Source: CAZQEZ01 sp964592475 (GTDB lineage Bacteria > Bacteroidota > Bacteroidia > Cytophagales > Cyclobacteriaceae). Taken from it: a DNA stretch of 38,134 nucleotides. The notes beneath the pieces were generated by a model. That model made no database searches. It was not told where the DNA came from and saw only the letters and a program-made list of their open reading frames with translations. The stretch spans positions 1-38,134 of the forward strand of contig CAZQEZ010000025.1 in assembly GCA_964592475.1 (NCBI GenBank), written 5' to 3'. Within the stretch, counting starts at the first letter, position 1. The number at the start of each line of letters is the position of its first letter. Positions 7,207-15,352 of the stretch are shown piece after piece. Position numbers and translations under genes: made by a program.

Positions 7207-8736
7207 TTAATCTATGAACTGAATTTCTATTGTATCAGCATCTGTTTCTGAAGAGCTACTCTTGTTTTCTTGATCTATTTTAAAGGTAATTGGCAAAATC
7301 ATACGAACTTTTACCGGATGGCCTCGCTGAATCCCGGGCTTCCAGGCTGGCAAAGATTCAACAACCTTAGCTGCATTATTATCACATCCTTCACCTATGC
7401 CTTTTACTACTTCTACCGCTTTAATCGATCCATCCGTATCTACTACAAATTGGACAAACACTTTTCCTTCTATACCCATTCGTTTTGCCTGTTCGGGGTA
7501 TTCCAAATTGGCAGCTATAAATTCATATAATTGCTCCATACCACCCAAAGGCTCTGGCTGATCTTCTACTATGGCAAATACTTCATCTTGAGTAGTGATA
7601 AAATCTTGATCCGGAGCATACTCAGCTATTGCTATGACAGGCGATGAATAATTTCCAGTAAATAAAATTTTCCAGTTTTCGTTGAGCATAAAAGATGCTT
7701 CACTAAGGCCTTTGTGCTTTACTAAGTGAAAATCATGATTTGGATAATTGTTTTCAAACTCATTTAATTTTGTAATTAAATCAGGGGCAGCCTCAGCGTT
7801 TTCTATTATTTCCCAAGTAGCTGGTAAATTTTTTTCCGCTGCGGAAGGAATATTGATCATTTGATCACTGCAAGAGAAAACGATAAATACAGCCACTACT
7901 ACCGGAATTACCATCAACCTTTTGAACAGGCGGGTGGGCTGGTTATACTTATCCATCATATTAATTCGCTTGAGCAATTGGCTGGCATTGAATGGCTGTA
8001 CCAGGCTGATGTTCATTTGGTTCAACCCTTGATGAACCAATGTTTTTACATACCCTTCTTTGTCGGCATGGTGCAAAGCTTCACGATCGGCAATGTATTC
8101 GTGAGTTTCAGCGATAGCTTTTTTATACCAGCGAATTACAGGGTTAAACCAAAATACGGTTGCCAACAATTCCAGAAAAAGAATATCCCAGGTATGTCGA
8201 TGCTTTACATGCGCCATCTCATGTCTGATCACCTGCATTTTTTCCTTATCATTTTTATAGCTGCTATTGTCTAGAAATATAAAATTCAGGAAAGAAAAGG
8301 TGGGAGCTTGACCATTAGTCAATACAATGTTACCTTCTACAGCATCGGTCTCGCGCGCTAATAGATACAACCTGGCTATTTTTACAAATTCCAATACCAG
8401 TCTCAACAGAACAAAAACTACACCTGTAAAATAAATAATGATGAACCCTGTAAGCCAATAATTCTTAGTTGAAGCCGCGGCATCAGGTCTTTCTGCACCT
8501 ACTGTTACCTCGGGCAAATAAACTACCTGCTCCACTGTAAGCGTATGTAAAGCGACATTCTCGGTAACAAATTGAATATTGATCAAAGGAAAAGCCACGC
8601 TGATAATTGCAGTAATCAATAAATATAAACGATTGTACTGAAAGCACGATTCGTTGCGCAGCAAAAGGTAATAAACTGCAAAAAACAAACTAAAGCAAAT
8701 CAGGGTTTCCAGGAAAAAATTAACTATCGCGTTCAT
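7207..8736 (-). CDS. M56 (BlaR1/MecR1-like) membrane metallopeptidase with C-terminal TonB domain
   Basis: A 509-residue integral membrane peptidase. Family members sense a signal, self-cleave and inactivate the partner BlaI-type repressor. It has N-terminal TM helices (about 5-25, 40-56 and 95-115), then a zinc site HEMAH at 172-176 with a downstream AETHEYIADREA helix supplying the third ligand (E210). A further TM segment lies near 272-288. The C-terminal extracytoplasmic part holds a TonB-C domain (about 400-490) instead of the penicillin-binding sensor domain of true BlaR1, so the signal is probably not a beta-lactam. The frame extends upstream to a TTG, but the ATG at 8736 is preferred. 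It overlaps the end of blaI by 17 bp, indicating translational coupling. Confidence 0.87.
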   Translation of the reverse strand: MNAIVNFFLETLICFSLFFAVYYLLLRNESCFQYNRLYLLITAIISVAFPLINIQFVTENVALHTLTVEQVVYLPEVTVGAERPDAAASTKNYWLTGFIIIYFTGVVFVLLRLVLEFVKIARLYLLARETDAVEGNIVLTNGQAPTFSFLNFIFLDNSSYKNDKEKMQVIRHEMAHVKHRHTWDILFLELLATVFWFNPVIRWYKKAIAETHEYIADREALHHADKEGYVKTLVHQGLNQMNISLVQPFNASQLLKRINMMDKYNQPTRLFKRLMVIPVVVAVFIVFSCSDQMINIPSAAEKNLPATWEIIENAEAAPDLITKLNEFENNYPNHDFHLVKHKGLSEASFMLNENWKILFTGNYSSPVIAIAEYAPDQDFITTQDEVFAIVEDQPEPLGGMEQLYEFIAANLEYPEQAKRMGIEGKVFVQFVVDTDGSIKAVEVVKGIGEGCDNNAAKVVESLPAWKPGIQRGHPVKVRMILPITFKIDQENKSSSSETDADTIEIQFID

Positions 8737-9145
8737 TGTCTTCTTTTTTTGTTTGTTCTTTATCAATATCTTGTTGCACAAAATAGATCAACCTTTCCAG
8801 CTCATTGGCATCCATTTTATTTTCACGAGCAAAAAAGGAAACCATTTTCTCGATTTTACCTCCAAAATAATTTTTCATTAATGTACCTAAAGAAAAACTG
8901 CGGTATTCATCTTTTTCTATCAAAGGAAAATATTCATGAGTCTTACCATAAGCTTTATAACTCACAAACCCTTTTTTCTCCAAAATTCTAACTATGGTAG
9001 AAACCGTGTTATAGGCTGGCTTAGGCTCAGGCATCTTTTTCAGAATATCCTTAACAAAACCTTTTCTAATATCCCACAGAATTTGCATTACCTGCTCTTC
9101 TGCTTTCGTTAGTTCTTTTATTTGGGTATTATTGTTATCATCCAT
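8720..9145 (-). CDS. BlaI/MecI-family transcriptional repressor
   Basis: A 141-residue winged-helix repressor of the penicillinase-repressor family. The N-terminal half carries the family pattern LTKAEEQVMQILWD, then KPAYNTVSTIVRILEKKGFV as recognition helix and wing. The C-terminal half is a dimerisation helix bundle with FFARENKMDANELERLIYFV. In this family the partner M56 protein cleaves the linker to relieve repression, and here that partner is the next gene, overlapping by 17 bp. The promoter and a perfect TTAGTT-N4-AACTAA inverted repeat lie directly upstream, consistent with autorepression. The usual targets in Bacteroidota are envelope or stress genes. No beta-lactamase is present nearby. 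Confidence 0.9.
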   Translation of the reverse strand: MDDNNNTQIKELTKAEEQVMQILWDIRKGFVKDILKKMPEPKPAYNTVSTIVRILEKKGFVSYKAYGKTHEYFPLIEKDEYRSFSLGTLMKNYFGGKIEKMVSFFARENKMDANELERLIYFVQQDIDKEQTKKEDNERDS

Positions 9146-9149
9146 ACCT

Positions 9150-9180
9150 CAAAGGTAAAACTATTTTTTTAGTTAACCAA
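9150..9180 (-). promoter_or_regulatory. Promoter of blaI-M56 operon, predicting a leaderless mRNA
   Basis: On the minus strand TACCTTTG (9157-9150) matches the -7 consensus TAnnTTTG exactly. TTGG (9180-9177) lies 19 bp upstream as the -33 element. Only 4 nt separate the -7 box from the blaI ATG, so transcription would start at or next to the A of the start codon. Confidence 0.7.
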
Positions 9181-9184
9181 CTAA
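9159..9184. promoter_or_regulatory. Probable BlaI operator
   Basis: TTAGTT (9169-9174) and AACTAA (9179-9184) form a perfect inverted repeat with a 4-bp spacer. A second pairing, AACTA (9159-9163) with TAGTT (9170-9174), shares the middle half-site. They cover the -33 element and the spacer of the blaI promoter, where a bound dimer would block polymerase. Assignment to BlaI is inference from position and family habit. Confidence 0.55.
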
Positions 9185-9230
9185 TTCAATAGTTTTAATG
9201 ATTTTTTATCTTTTCATGTTTATAAATATT

Positions 9231-9685
9231 GAAATATTTTCGGGTCAAAATATAAGAAAATAACCGAATCAACGAATAAACATTATTGGGGTATTTGGTT
9301 ATTTGGTTATTTGGGTATTCGGGTATTCGGGTCCAAAAGCAAATAAACACATAAACAAATAAACGAATCAACATTATTGGGTATTTGGTTATTTGGGTAT
9401 TTGGGTATTCGGGTCAAAACACAAGCAAATAACCGAATCAACAAATCAACGAATCAACATTATTGGGGTATTTGGGTATTCGGGTCCAAAAGCAAATAAA
9501 CACATAAACAAATAAACAAATCAACATTATTCAAGTCAAAATACAAGCAAATAAACAAATAACCGAATCAACAAATCAACATTATTGGGTATTTCGGTAT
9601 TCGAGTCCAAACACAAGCAAATAAACAAATAAACGAATCAACGAATAAACGAATCAACATTATTGAGGTATTTCGGGTCCAAACA
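9231..9685. repeat. Octamer-based tandem array with inverted arms (about five to six units)
   Basis: About 455 bp of non-coding DNA built from 8-bp words. One arm type repeats GTTATTTG/GGTATTCG and the other repeats CAAATAAA/CGAATCAA, which is essentially the reverse complement. The arms alternate, so each unit can fold into a long hairpin. The anchor CATTATT recurs at 9281, 9372, 9458, 9525, 9580 and 9658, giving unit lengths of 91, 86, 67, 55 and 78 bp. A second anchor, GGGTC(C)AAA, marks the turn. No spacers of unique sequence are present, so it is not CRISPR. It sits between the divergent blaI and coiled-coil genes. Confidence 0.92.
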
Positions 9686-9850
9686 TTCAACTGTAATAGC
9701 AAATGAGCTAAAAGCTTATAAATCAAGCTTTATTTATTGAATGACATAATAAATAATTAAAAATTGCGATAACTGTTTAGCTTAAAGATTTGTAATTTTA
9801 CGCCGATTTGCTATTTAAAAAATTAATTTATTTAAAAGAGGGAAAAGAAA
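9686..9850 (+). promoter_or_regulatory. Upstream region of the coiled-coil gene
   Basis: The region contains an inverted repeat AAAGCTT (9711-9717) / AAGCTTT (9725-9731) with a 7-nt loop, a near-consensus -7 box TAATTTTA (9793-9800) without a good -33 partner, and an AGAGGGA ribosome-binding site about 8 nt before the ATG at 9851. Confidence 0.35.
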
Positions 9851-10762
9851 ATGTCAGAGAAAACTCCGGACACTAACAATAAAGCCAAAAGCAACAAAGG
9901 TGTTTTTATTGTAATTGGAATTTTAGTAGCTACACTTCTGGTAGCTGGTTATCTTATTTATGACTCAAATAAAGACAAGAAATTTATTGCCGCTGAATTG
10001 GAAAGCAAATCTACTGAATTGACCCAAATGCAAACAGAACTTGATGAAAAAATCATTCAACTGGAGCGATTGGGAGAAAATGTGGATTCATTGAAAACAG
10101 TGAGGGCTAGCATGGAAACTGAAATTCAAGAATTGAAGAATTCGAATCAAATAGCCTGGTCATCTTACAAAAAAATAAAAGATAAAGTAGAAGGATACGC
10201 CCAACTGCTTAAAATGAAAGACAAGGAAATAGCTAATTTAAAAGCTGTAAATACCGAATTGCTTTCTGAAAACACTGATTTAAAAACAGAAAAAAATCAG
10301 TTGAATGATTCGATATCCGAATTGTCTCAAACGCAGCAAAAACTAACGGAAAAAGTAGAAATGGCCTCTCGATTAAAAGCCGAAAATATCCAAATATTTG
10401 GTATAAATAGTCGAGGGAAAGAACGCGAAGGAGAATTCAGAAGCCGTCAGGCAGACAAATTGAAAGTATCTTTTAAAATAGGTGAAAATGAAGTTGCGCC
10501 TGTTGAGGGTAAAGAAATATTGGTAAGAGTGGTAGATCCCGACGGCAATGTTCTTTTTGATGTTGCGAGAGGATCAGGCTCATTTATGTACAAGGGTAAA
10601 GAAGAGTTTTATACTGCACAGCAAGAAATACTTTTTGATAATTCCGGTCAGCAACTAACCTTTGTTTATGAAAAAGGGAGCGAATTTGACCCTGGCAAGC
10701 ACAAAGTTGAAATATTTACTGATGGATACATGATGGGCGCTGAAGAGTTTTACGTGAAGTAA
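9851..10762 (+). CDS. Membrane-anchored coiled-coil protein of unknown function
   Basis: A 303-residue protein with a short cytoplasmic tail, one TM helix at about 17-38 (VFIVIGILVATLLVAGYLIY) and a long coiled coil at about 45-175 with dense E/K/L/Q heptads. A beta-rich C-terminal domain (about 180-303) follows and includes VRVVDPDGNVLFDV and HKVEIFTDGYMMGAEEFYV, reminiscent of an Ig-like or chaperone-usher-like fold. The topology places the coiled coil and beta domain outside the cytoplasm. A good AGAGGGA ribosome-binding site supports the start, and a strong terminator follows. The gene stands alone. Similar architectures are common in Bacteroidota, but no function was recognised. A role in envelope spacing or gliding structure would be speculation. 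Confidence 0.8.
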   Translation: MSEKTPDTNNKAKSNKGVFIVIGILVATLLVAGYLIYDSNKDKKFIAAELESKSTELTQMQTELDEKIIQLERLGENVDSLKTVRASMETEIQELKNSNQIAWSSYKKIKDKVEGYAQLLKMKDKEIANLKAVNTELLSENTDLKTEKNQLNDSISELSQTQQKLTEKVEMASRLKAENIQIFGINSRGKEREGEFRSRQADKLKVSFKIGENEVAPVEGKEILVRVVDPDGNVLFDVARGSGSFMYKGKEEFYTAQQEILFDNSGQQLTFVYEKGSEFDPGKHKVEIFTDGYMMGAEEFYVK

Positions 10763-10798
10763 GCACCTAACGAAGAATAATAATATCTTTGATAAAAG

Positions 10799-10836
10799 TG
10801 GCCTGATTATTTTAAAGAAACAGTCAGGCCATTTTT
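10799..10836. terminator. Rho-independent terminator
   Basis: TGGCCTGA (10799-10806) and TCAGGCCA (10824-10831) form a perfect 8-bp stem with a 17-nt loop, followed by TTTTT. It ends the coiled-coil gene. On the other strand a shorter T-tract makes it partly usable for the convergent kinase gene. Confidence 0.88.
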
Positions 10837-10901
10837 AGGAAGTAAATGAGAAAGCGATAAAGGCTAACTATATCACAAATCGCACCTTTTACACTTATCC
10901 A

Positions 10902-13900
10902 TCACTTTACTACTTCCTTATCTAGTGGCAGTTCAATAAAAAAGGAAGTGCCTTTACCCTCTTCGGTCTCAAACCAAATTTTACCTCCGGCATGCTCCAC
11001 CCCTCGCTTGGCTACTGCTAATCCGATACCTGAACCGTGAGATTTGGTACTGAAATTGGGGATGAAAATTTTATCCACAATATCTTCCGGAATTCCGGTA
11101 CCATTATCTCTTATCTCAATACTCAATTTACTACCAGTACTTTGCATAATTACCTTTACCACAGGCTCACGTTCTTCCGGTACTGACTGAAATCCATTGA
11201 TTATCAAATTCGAAAAAATTCTTCCCATCCACTGTTCATCACCTATTACATAAAAAATGCCTTGGGGTATATCGGTTTCCAGGTGACCTTGTTCGCGAGA
11301 TTGGTATAAGCTGATGGTTTTTTTGAGAATTGAGCTTATTTCAAACCTTTCACTTTCCGGTATGGGCATTTTGGCAAAAGCCGAAAATGATTCTGCAATA
11401 TCACTTAAAGTATTTATCTGGTGCAACAGCGTATTAATAGGCCGAGTGGCAATGTTATCTTTAGACGTAGTATCGCTCTCCATCATCCGCTTGAGATGCT
11501 GCAAAGTAAGTTTCATGGGAGTGAGCGGATTTTTGATTTCATGGGCTACTTGACGAGCGATTTCACGCCAAGCCGACTCTTTCTGGCTTCTTGCCAGTGC
11601 CTTTTTACTTTCTTCCAAGTTCTCCAGCATCTTGTTATATTCCTTTATCAGCAAACCTATTTCGTCATCGCTGTTCCAGGTAAGTGGCTCATTTACTTCT
11701 GCTAATGTGGTTTTACGAATTTTTTGGGTGATCAATCGCAAAGGAAAAGTGAGCCACTTTGAAGCGAAATAAGAAATTATCAGAAATATTATAAATATAA
11801 TAGTAAATATATTGATGATATAAGTAAAAATATCAATGATCTGATTATCGAGCTCAAGCTTTGATTCGAAAAATGGAATACTGAGAATGCCGATGTTTTC
11901 TCCGGTGGTCAAATATTTAACCGTGACATAAGTAGATTTATAAGTAAGTTCTCCCACTGATTCATCTAGTATCACACTATTATTTTGCTGCTCTACAATA
12001 TGGGCCATGGCACCCGGGTTGATGTATTCGCTTAATAAGTGATTCTCATAAATCATTGGCTGACTACTGGCAATCAGCCTTCCTTTCTTATTGAATAAAT
12101 TTATGTCAACACCACTATATCTGGCAATTTGTATTAATTGGCTGGTAAGATCTTCTTTGCCTGCAGCTAATCTATTGCGCGAATATTGATACAACGGATC
12201 AACTAATTCGTAGCTTATATTTTCGGCTTTGGTCAAATATTCATTTTGCACTTCTCGGTGATTAGACGATATTAATAAACTTAAGGTTGTAATACTTACT
12301 ACCAGTAAAGGCAAAAAGAAAGCAAAATTGGAATACAGCTGAATTTTTGCAGCGTAATTAAGATTGACCTCGGAAAAGCTGAAATAAATGGCGTAGACTC
12401 CGAATAGCAAGAAATTACAAAAAATTATCAAAAGAAATATAAATGAAAAATTGGAGATGTAATTAAAAAACGGATAAGGTTGGCTACTGACTACAATTAG
12501 CCGATTAGCAGATTGCTTGCCATAGTGTAATAAATCATTGATCACTACTCCTTGTTCTAAAAACTCTTCATCATCAAACAATGACCTATTTAAGTTATTG
12601 TAATTAAAATTTCCGGAACTGAATATTGCCTGGCCTTCTTCAAAAACTGCATAACTGTAATCTTTAAACTCATTGTTATAAAAATAAGGCTGAAGGTAAC
12701 TTTGATCAATAAGTAACTCAGGGTACACGCTATTGGGCACCAATCTTTTCAAATTGAGCTCGATTAGAATATTACCTATATTGTAGCCAAAGCGCTCTAT
12801 TGGTACAAAAGCGAAGTATTTTTTTGGTATATTTACATCACGCTGATTAATAAAATATATATTATCATAATCGGTAGCAAAAGCTTCGTATTTTTCCTTA
12901 AAGTTATAAAAATTGAGTTCAGAAACTGGCTGATTTAGCATTTCGCCATTGGTGCCGAAAAGATATATGTTTATTTCATATTTATCAAAATAGTTATTGA
13001 GATACACCCTCTTTATTTTTTGCTTAATCACTTCAGTTGATTGAAAAAAAGGATTGAGCATTCTGCTTTTAATCAAAACATCATTTTCTATTTTTTCTAG
13101 TGCTTCAAATAGCAAATATTCTCCATGATAATCATGATCCATTAATAATTGATCTGCCAGCCGTTCTCGCCTATTTTCCTCCTTTTCTTTGTCATATGTA
13201 TAAATACTATAAGAACCTACAAAAGCAAAAGCAACAGCGGTAGCAAATAAATAGAGGATAGTTTTATATTGTATACTGTTGAGGTAAACAGGCAAATTGA
13301 GAAAGTACAAGCTCACAAAATAAATGGTACCAACTATTGCAATTAACAGGAAATTAAATTTAAAAATTAAACCAATGGTTACAAATATTAGGATGCCAAC
13401 TGCCAAGTCGAACCAAAATCTGAAAAATGCCTTTCGATGGAGACGAACGAATGTTTTGTATATAACAAATGAGATGAGTAAATAAAAAACAAAGCTAAGG
13501 AAAATAATGAGTAAGCTAACTATCTTCAAATAGGAAAAGCTAATACTAGAGTTTATATCAAGCGACCATTGAGAATGAAAATTAAGCGCCCTCACAATAT
13601 AATAAATTAAATACAGCAGTAAATAATTACCTGTAATTAAGATAGTAGCTACTATGGCTTTTACCTGCTCAGAAGCTGCATTTAATCGGTGAAAGCTTTT
13701 GAAACGGTGAAAATGGCCATACAAATAGGCGGCGGCGAATAGAACGCACAGTAGATTTAAAAGTAAATCTCCGAGGCTTGGATTAATAATTGAAGAAGCA
13801 TAATAAATTGAATTGAATAACCGAAATGCAATTAAACCTCCCGGATAATTAAAAACCAACATTAAAAAGCGAAATAAAAGCAGAGTAACTATTAAAACTA

Positions 13901-14624
13901 CCAGTCCATAATCGTACTTACCTTGTTTTTGTAAATTCTTTATGTAGCGATACATCAATATCAAAACCAAAATAATTGAAACAAGAATCAATATACTTAC
14001 CAACAAGGAAAGTGGATTTAAGACTGTACGATAATTTTCCTGAAACTTTAATCCGAAAAATACGTGATTCTGATATTCTATTTTATGAGCCCCTTCTTCT
14101 TCTGGTGGAACAATGGCAACATTCGAATTATTAATAATCTCTTTGTTGTAGCCGGGCTCAACATATTTATTATCGATCAGGTAATTGTAATAAACAGGCA
14201 GCAGAATGAAAGCTTCGGCATTTTCCAACGATACTTTTCTCACAATAAACTTGCCTTGAGCATTACTTATAAAATGATATTTATAACTGCCTTGTAAATC
14301 TTTGTGGGCTGGAACTAAATGATAGGAAGACCAAAAAATCAAACGTTCATTTTCAAATATAAAAACTGGTAAATTGGCAACCGCGTTAATTGTAGTAAAT
14401 TGCCTATCTTGAATTTTATAGTTTTTTTCTAACCATTCCGCTTGATCTTCTACTATATCCAACTGATTTTTTACTTTAACTTCAATTAAATCAGCAAATT
14501 GATCAGTATTGAGGAAATTATCATTGTAAAAAAATCGCAGTAATAAAGCAATAGCAATTGATACTATCGCTATTAATAGAATATTATAATTTGAGTTTTT
14601 TACAATAAATTTTGTTTCATTCAC
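10902..14624 (-). CDS. Large NtrY-like multi-TM sensor histidine kinase
   Basis: A 1240-residue membrane kinase. TM helices start at about 14-32, an extracytoplasmic region follows, then a block of many TM helices between about 200 and 470. Next come a long extracytoplasmic domain and further TM helices before a HAMP-like segment (about 950-1000). The HisKA motif AHEIKNPLTPMK puts the phosphorylated histidine at H1028. The HATPase_c domain covers about 1120-1236 with NLIINGFQ (N-box), DNGTGIP (G1) and GSGIGLAVAKR (G2). HEIKNPLTP is the NtrY/NtrB-type phosphoacceptor sequence. No response regulator is adjacent, so the partner is elsewhere. It starts 2 bp after the DUF983 gene and is the last gene of a three-gene operon. 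The signal is unknown. The pairing suggests envelope or respiratory status, which is inference. Confidence 0.88.
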   Translation of the reverse strand: MNETKFIVKNSNYNILLIAIVSIAIALLLRFFYNDNFLNTDQFADLIEVKVKNQLDIVEDQAEWLEKNYKIQDRQFTTINAVANLPVFIFENERLIFWSSYHLVPAHKDLQGSYKYHFISNAQGKFIVRKVSLENAEAFILLPVYYNYLIDNKYVEPGYNKEIINNSNVAIVPPEEEGAHKIEYQNHVFFGLKFQENYRTVLNPLSLLVSILILVSIILVLILMYRYIKNLQKQGKYDYGLVVLIVTLLLFRFLMLVFNYPGGLIAFRLFNSIYYASSIINPSLGDLLLNLLCVLFAAAYLYGHFHRFKSFHRLNAASEQVKAIVATILITGNYLLLYLIYYIVRALNFHSQWSLDINSSISFSYLKIVSLLIIFLSFVFYLLISFVIYKTFVRLHRKAFFRFWFDLAVGILIFVTIGLIFKFNFLLIAIVGTIYFVSLYFLNLPVYLNSIQYKTILYLFATAVAFAFVGSYSIYTYDKEKEENRRERLADQLLMDHDYHGEYLLFEALEKIENDVLIKSRMLNPFFQSTEVIKQKIKRVYLNNYFDKYEINIYLFGTNGEMLNQPVSELNFYNFKEKYEAFATDYDNIYFINQRDVNIPKKYFAFVPIERFGYNIGNILIELNLKRLVPNSVYPELLIDQSYLQPYFYNNEFKDYSYAVFEEGQAIFSSGNFNYNNLNRSLFDDEEFLEQGVVINDLLHYGKQSANRLIVVSSQPYPFFNYISNFSFIFLLIIFCNFLLFGVYAIYFSFSEVNLNYAAKIQLYSNFAFFLPLLVVSITTLSLLISSNHREVQNEYLTKAENISYELVDPLYQYSRNRLAAGKEDLTSQLIQIARYSGVDINLFNKKGRLIASSQPMIYENHLLSEYINPGAMAHIVEQQNNSVILDESVGELTYKSTYVTVKYLTTGENIGILSIPFFESKLELDNQIIDIFTYIINIFTIIFIIFLIISYFASKWLTFPLRLITQKIRKTTLAEVNEPLTWNSDDEIGLLIKEYNKMLENLEESKKALARSQKESAWREIARQVAHEIKNPLTPMKLTLQHLKRMMESDTTSKDNIATRPINTLLHQINTLSDIAESFSAFAKMPIPESERFEISSILKKTISLYQSREQGHLETDIPQGIFYVIGDEQWMGRIFSNLIINGFQSVPEEREPVVKVIMQSTGSKLSIEIRDNGTGIPEDIVDKIFIPNFSTKSHGSGIGLAVAKRGVEHAGGKIWFETEEGKGTSFFIELPLDKEVVK

Positions 14625-14626
14625 AT

Positions 14627-15007
14627 TTATCTATATTTCGGATCGTACGATGCCCCACCAAAAGCGTGAAGGAAGATGGATCGCGAAAGCCGAAAAATTA
14701 AAGGTAAAAGAAGTATTACTGATAAAGGAATAACGATTACATATACCCATAAATCCGGATCGCCAAACACTACGAACAAAATTAATGCCACGGCCACAAA
14801 TATGGCTACGGAAAATGCATAGCTAATGTACATGGCTCCAAAAAAGAATCCTGGCTCAGGTTCATAATGCAAACCACAATGAGGACACTTCTTATACATT
14901 TGGTCAAACTTAGAAATTTTAGTGACAGGGTACTGAAACATATCTCCTGTACGACATCTAGGGCACTTATTGTTTAAAATTGCGCTGAATTGTGACTTTT
15001 GAGGCAT
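14627..15007 (-). CDS. DUF983 membrane protein with zinc-ribbon-like cysteines
   Basis: A 126-residue protein. The N-terminal CPRCRTG and the later KCPHCGLHYEPEPGFFFGAMY make a four-cysteine zinc-ribbon-like pair, followed by two TM helices (about 58-80 and 86-106). The CGLxYExEPGFF signature defines DUF983. DUF983 genes often lie near cytochrome oxidase genes in other phyla, and here one lies about 3.4 kb from the oxidase operon. The molecular role is not established. It overlaps the upstream CxxC gene by 41 bp and almost abuts the kinase gene, so all three are coupled. Confidence 0.85.
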   Translation of the reverse strand: MPQKSQFSAILNNKCPRCRTGDMFQYPVTKISKFDQMYKKCPHCGLHYEPEPGFFFGAMYISYAFSVAIFVAVALILFVVFGDPDLWVYVIVIPLSVILLLPLIFRLSRSIFLHAFGGASYDPKYR

Positions 15008-15248
15008 TCTTTTTACTACTTTTATACCAAAAATATCCCACTACACCAATTACCAGGTAGGGTGCAAAAAATAAATACAAAATCCCGGTATTGAGGTTAC
15101 TGGCTATTCCTAATTCTCCATTGCTCACGTTATTTTCCACCGTAGCGCGACACATGGCGCATTGGGCAAGAGCAAGCCCCGAATTTACTGCAGTTATTAT
15201 CAGAATAGAAATAAATATAGATATTCTTTTAATTGTTCTTTTCACCAT
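14967..15248 (-). CDS. Small exported CxxC membrane protein of unknown function
   Basis: A 93-residue protein with a basic start (MVKRTIKR), a cleavable-looking signal peptide ending near LALAQ at 25-29, then CAMCRATVENN with a CxxC pair at about 30-33. A single TM helix (about 57-75) and a basic tail rich in K, N and S follow. The CxxC would face the periplasm and could bind a metal or take part in thiol exchange. I recognise the motif as recurrent in Bacteroidota hypothetical proteins but know no function. It is the first gene of the operon with DUF983 and the large kinase. A near-perfect promoter lies 7 nt upstream of the ATG. Confidence 0.75.
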   Translation of the reverse strand: MVKRTIKRISIFISILIITAVNSGLALAQCAMCRATVENNVSNGELGIASNLNTGILYLFFAPYLVIGVVGYFWYKSSKKNASKVTIQRNFKQ

Positions 15249-15255
15249 AAGCTTG

Positions 15256-15286
15256 CAAAATTATCACGTATAAGGAACAAAAACAA
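15256..15286 (-). promoter_or_regulatory. Promoter of the CxxC-DUF983-kinase operon
   Basis: On the minus strand TAATTTTG (15263-15256) matches TAnnTTTG exactly, and TTG (15286-15284) lies 20 bp upstream. Only 7 nt separate the box from the ATG, so the leader would be 0-4 nt. Confidence 0.6.
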
Positions 15287-15352
15287 CTAGTACTAGGTTC
15301 TAAAAATTAACTTTTAATTTCTGATAGCAATATTATTTTGTCGTTTAATTTA

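Noticed and set aside
8737..8781. Upstream TTG start extending the M56 protein by 15 residues
   Set aside because: It would add a lysine-rich tail not seen in the family and deepen the overlap with blaI; the ATG at 8736 gives a standard start just before the first TM helix.
7207..9145. Beta-lactam resistance operon
   Set aside because: The M56 protein lacks the penicillin-binding sensor domain and no beta-lactamase or penicillin-binding protein gene is nearby.
9231..9685. CRISPR array
   Set aside because: There are no unique spacers, the repeated words are 8 bp, arms alternate in orientation and no cas genes are nearby.
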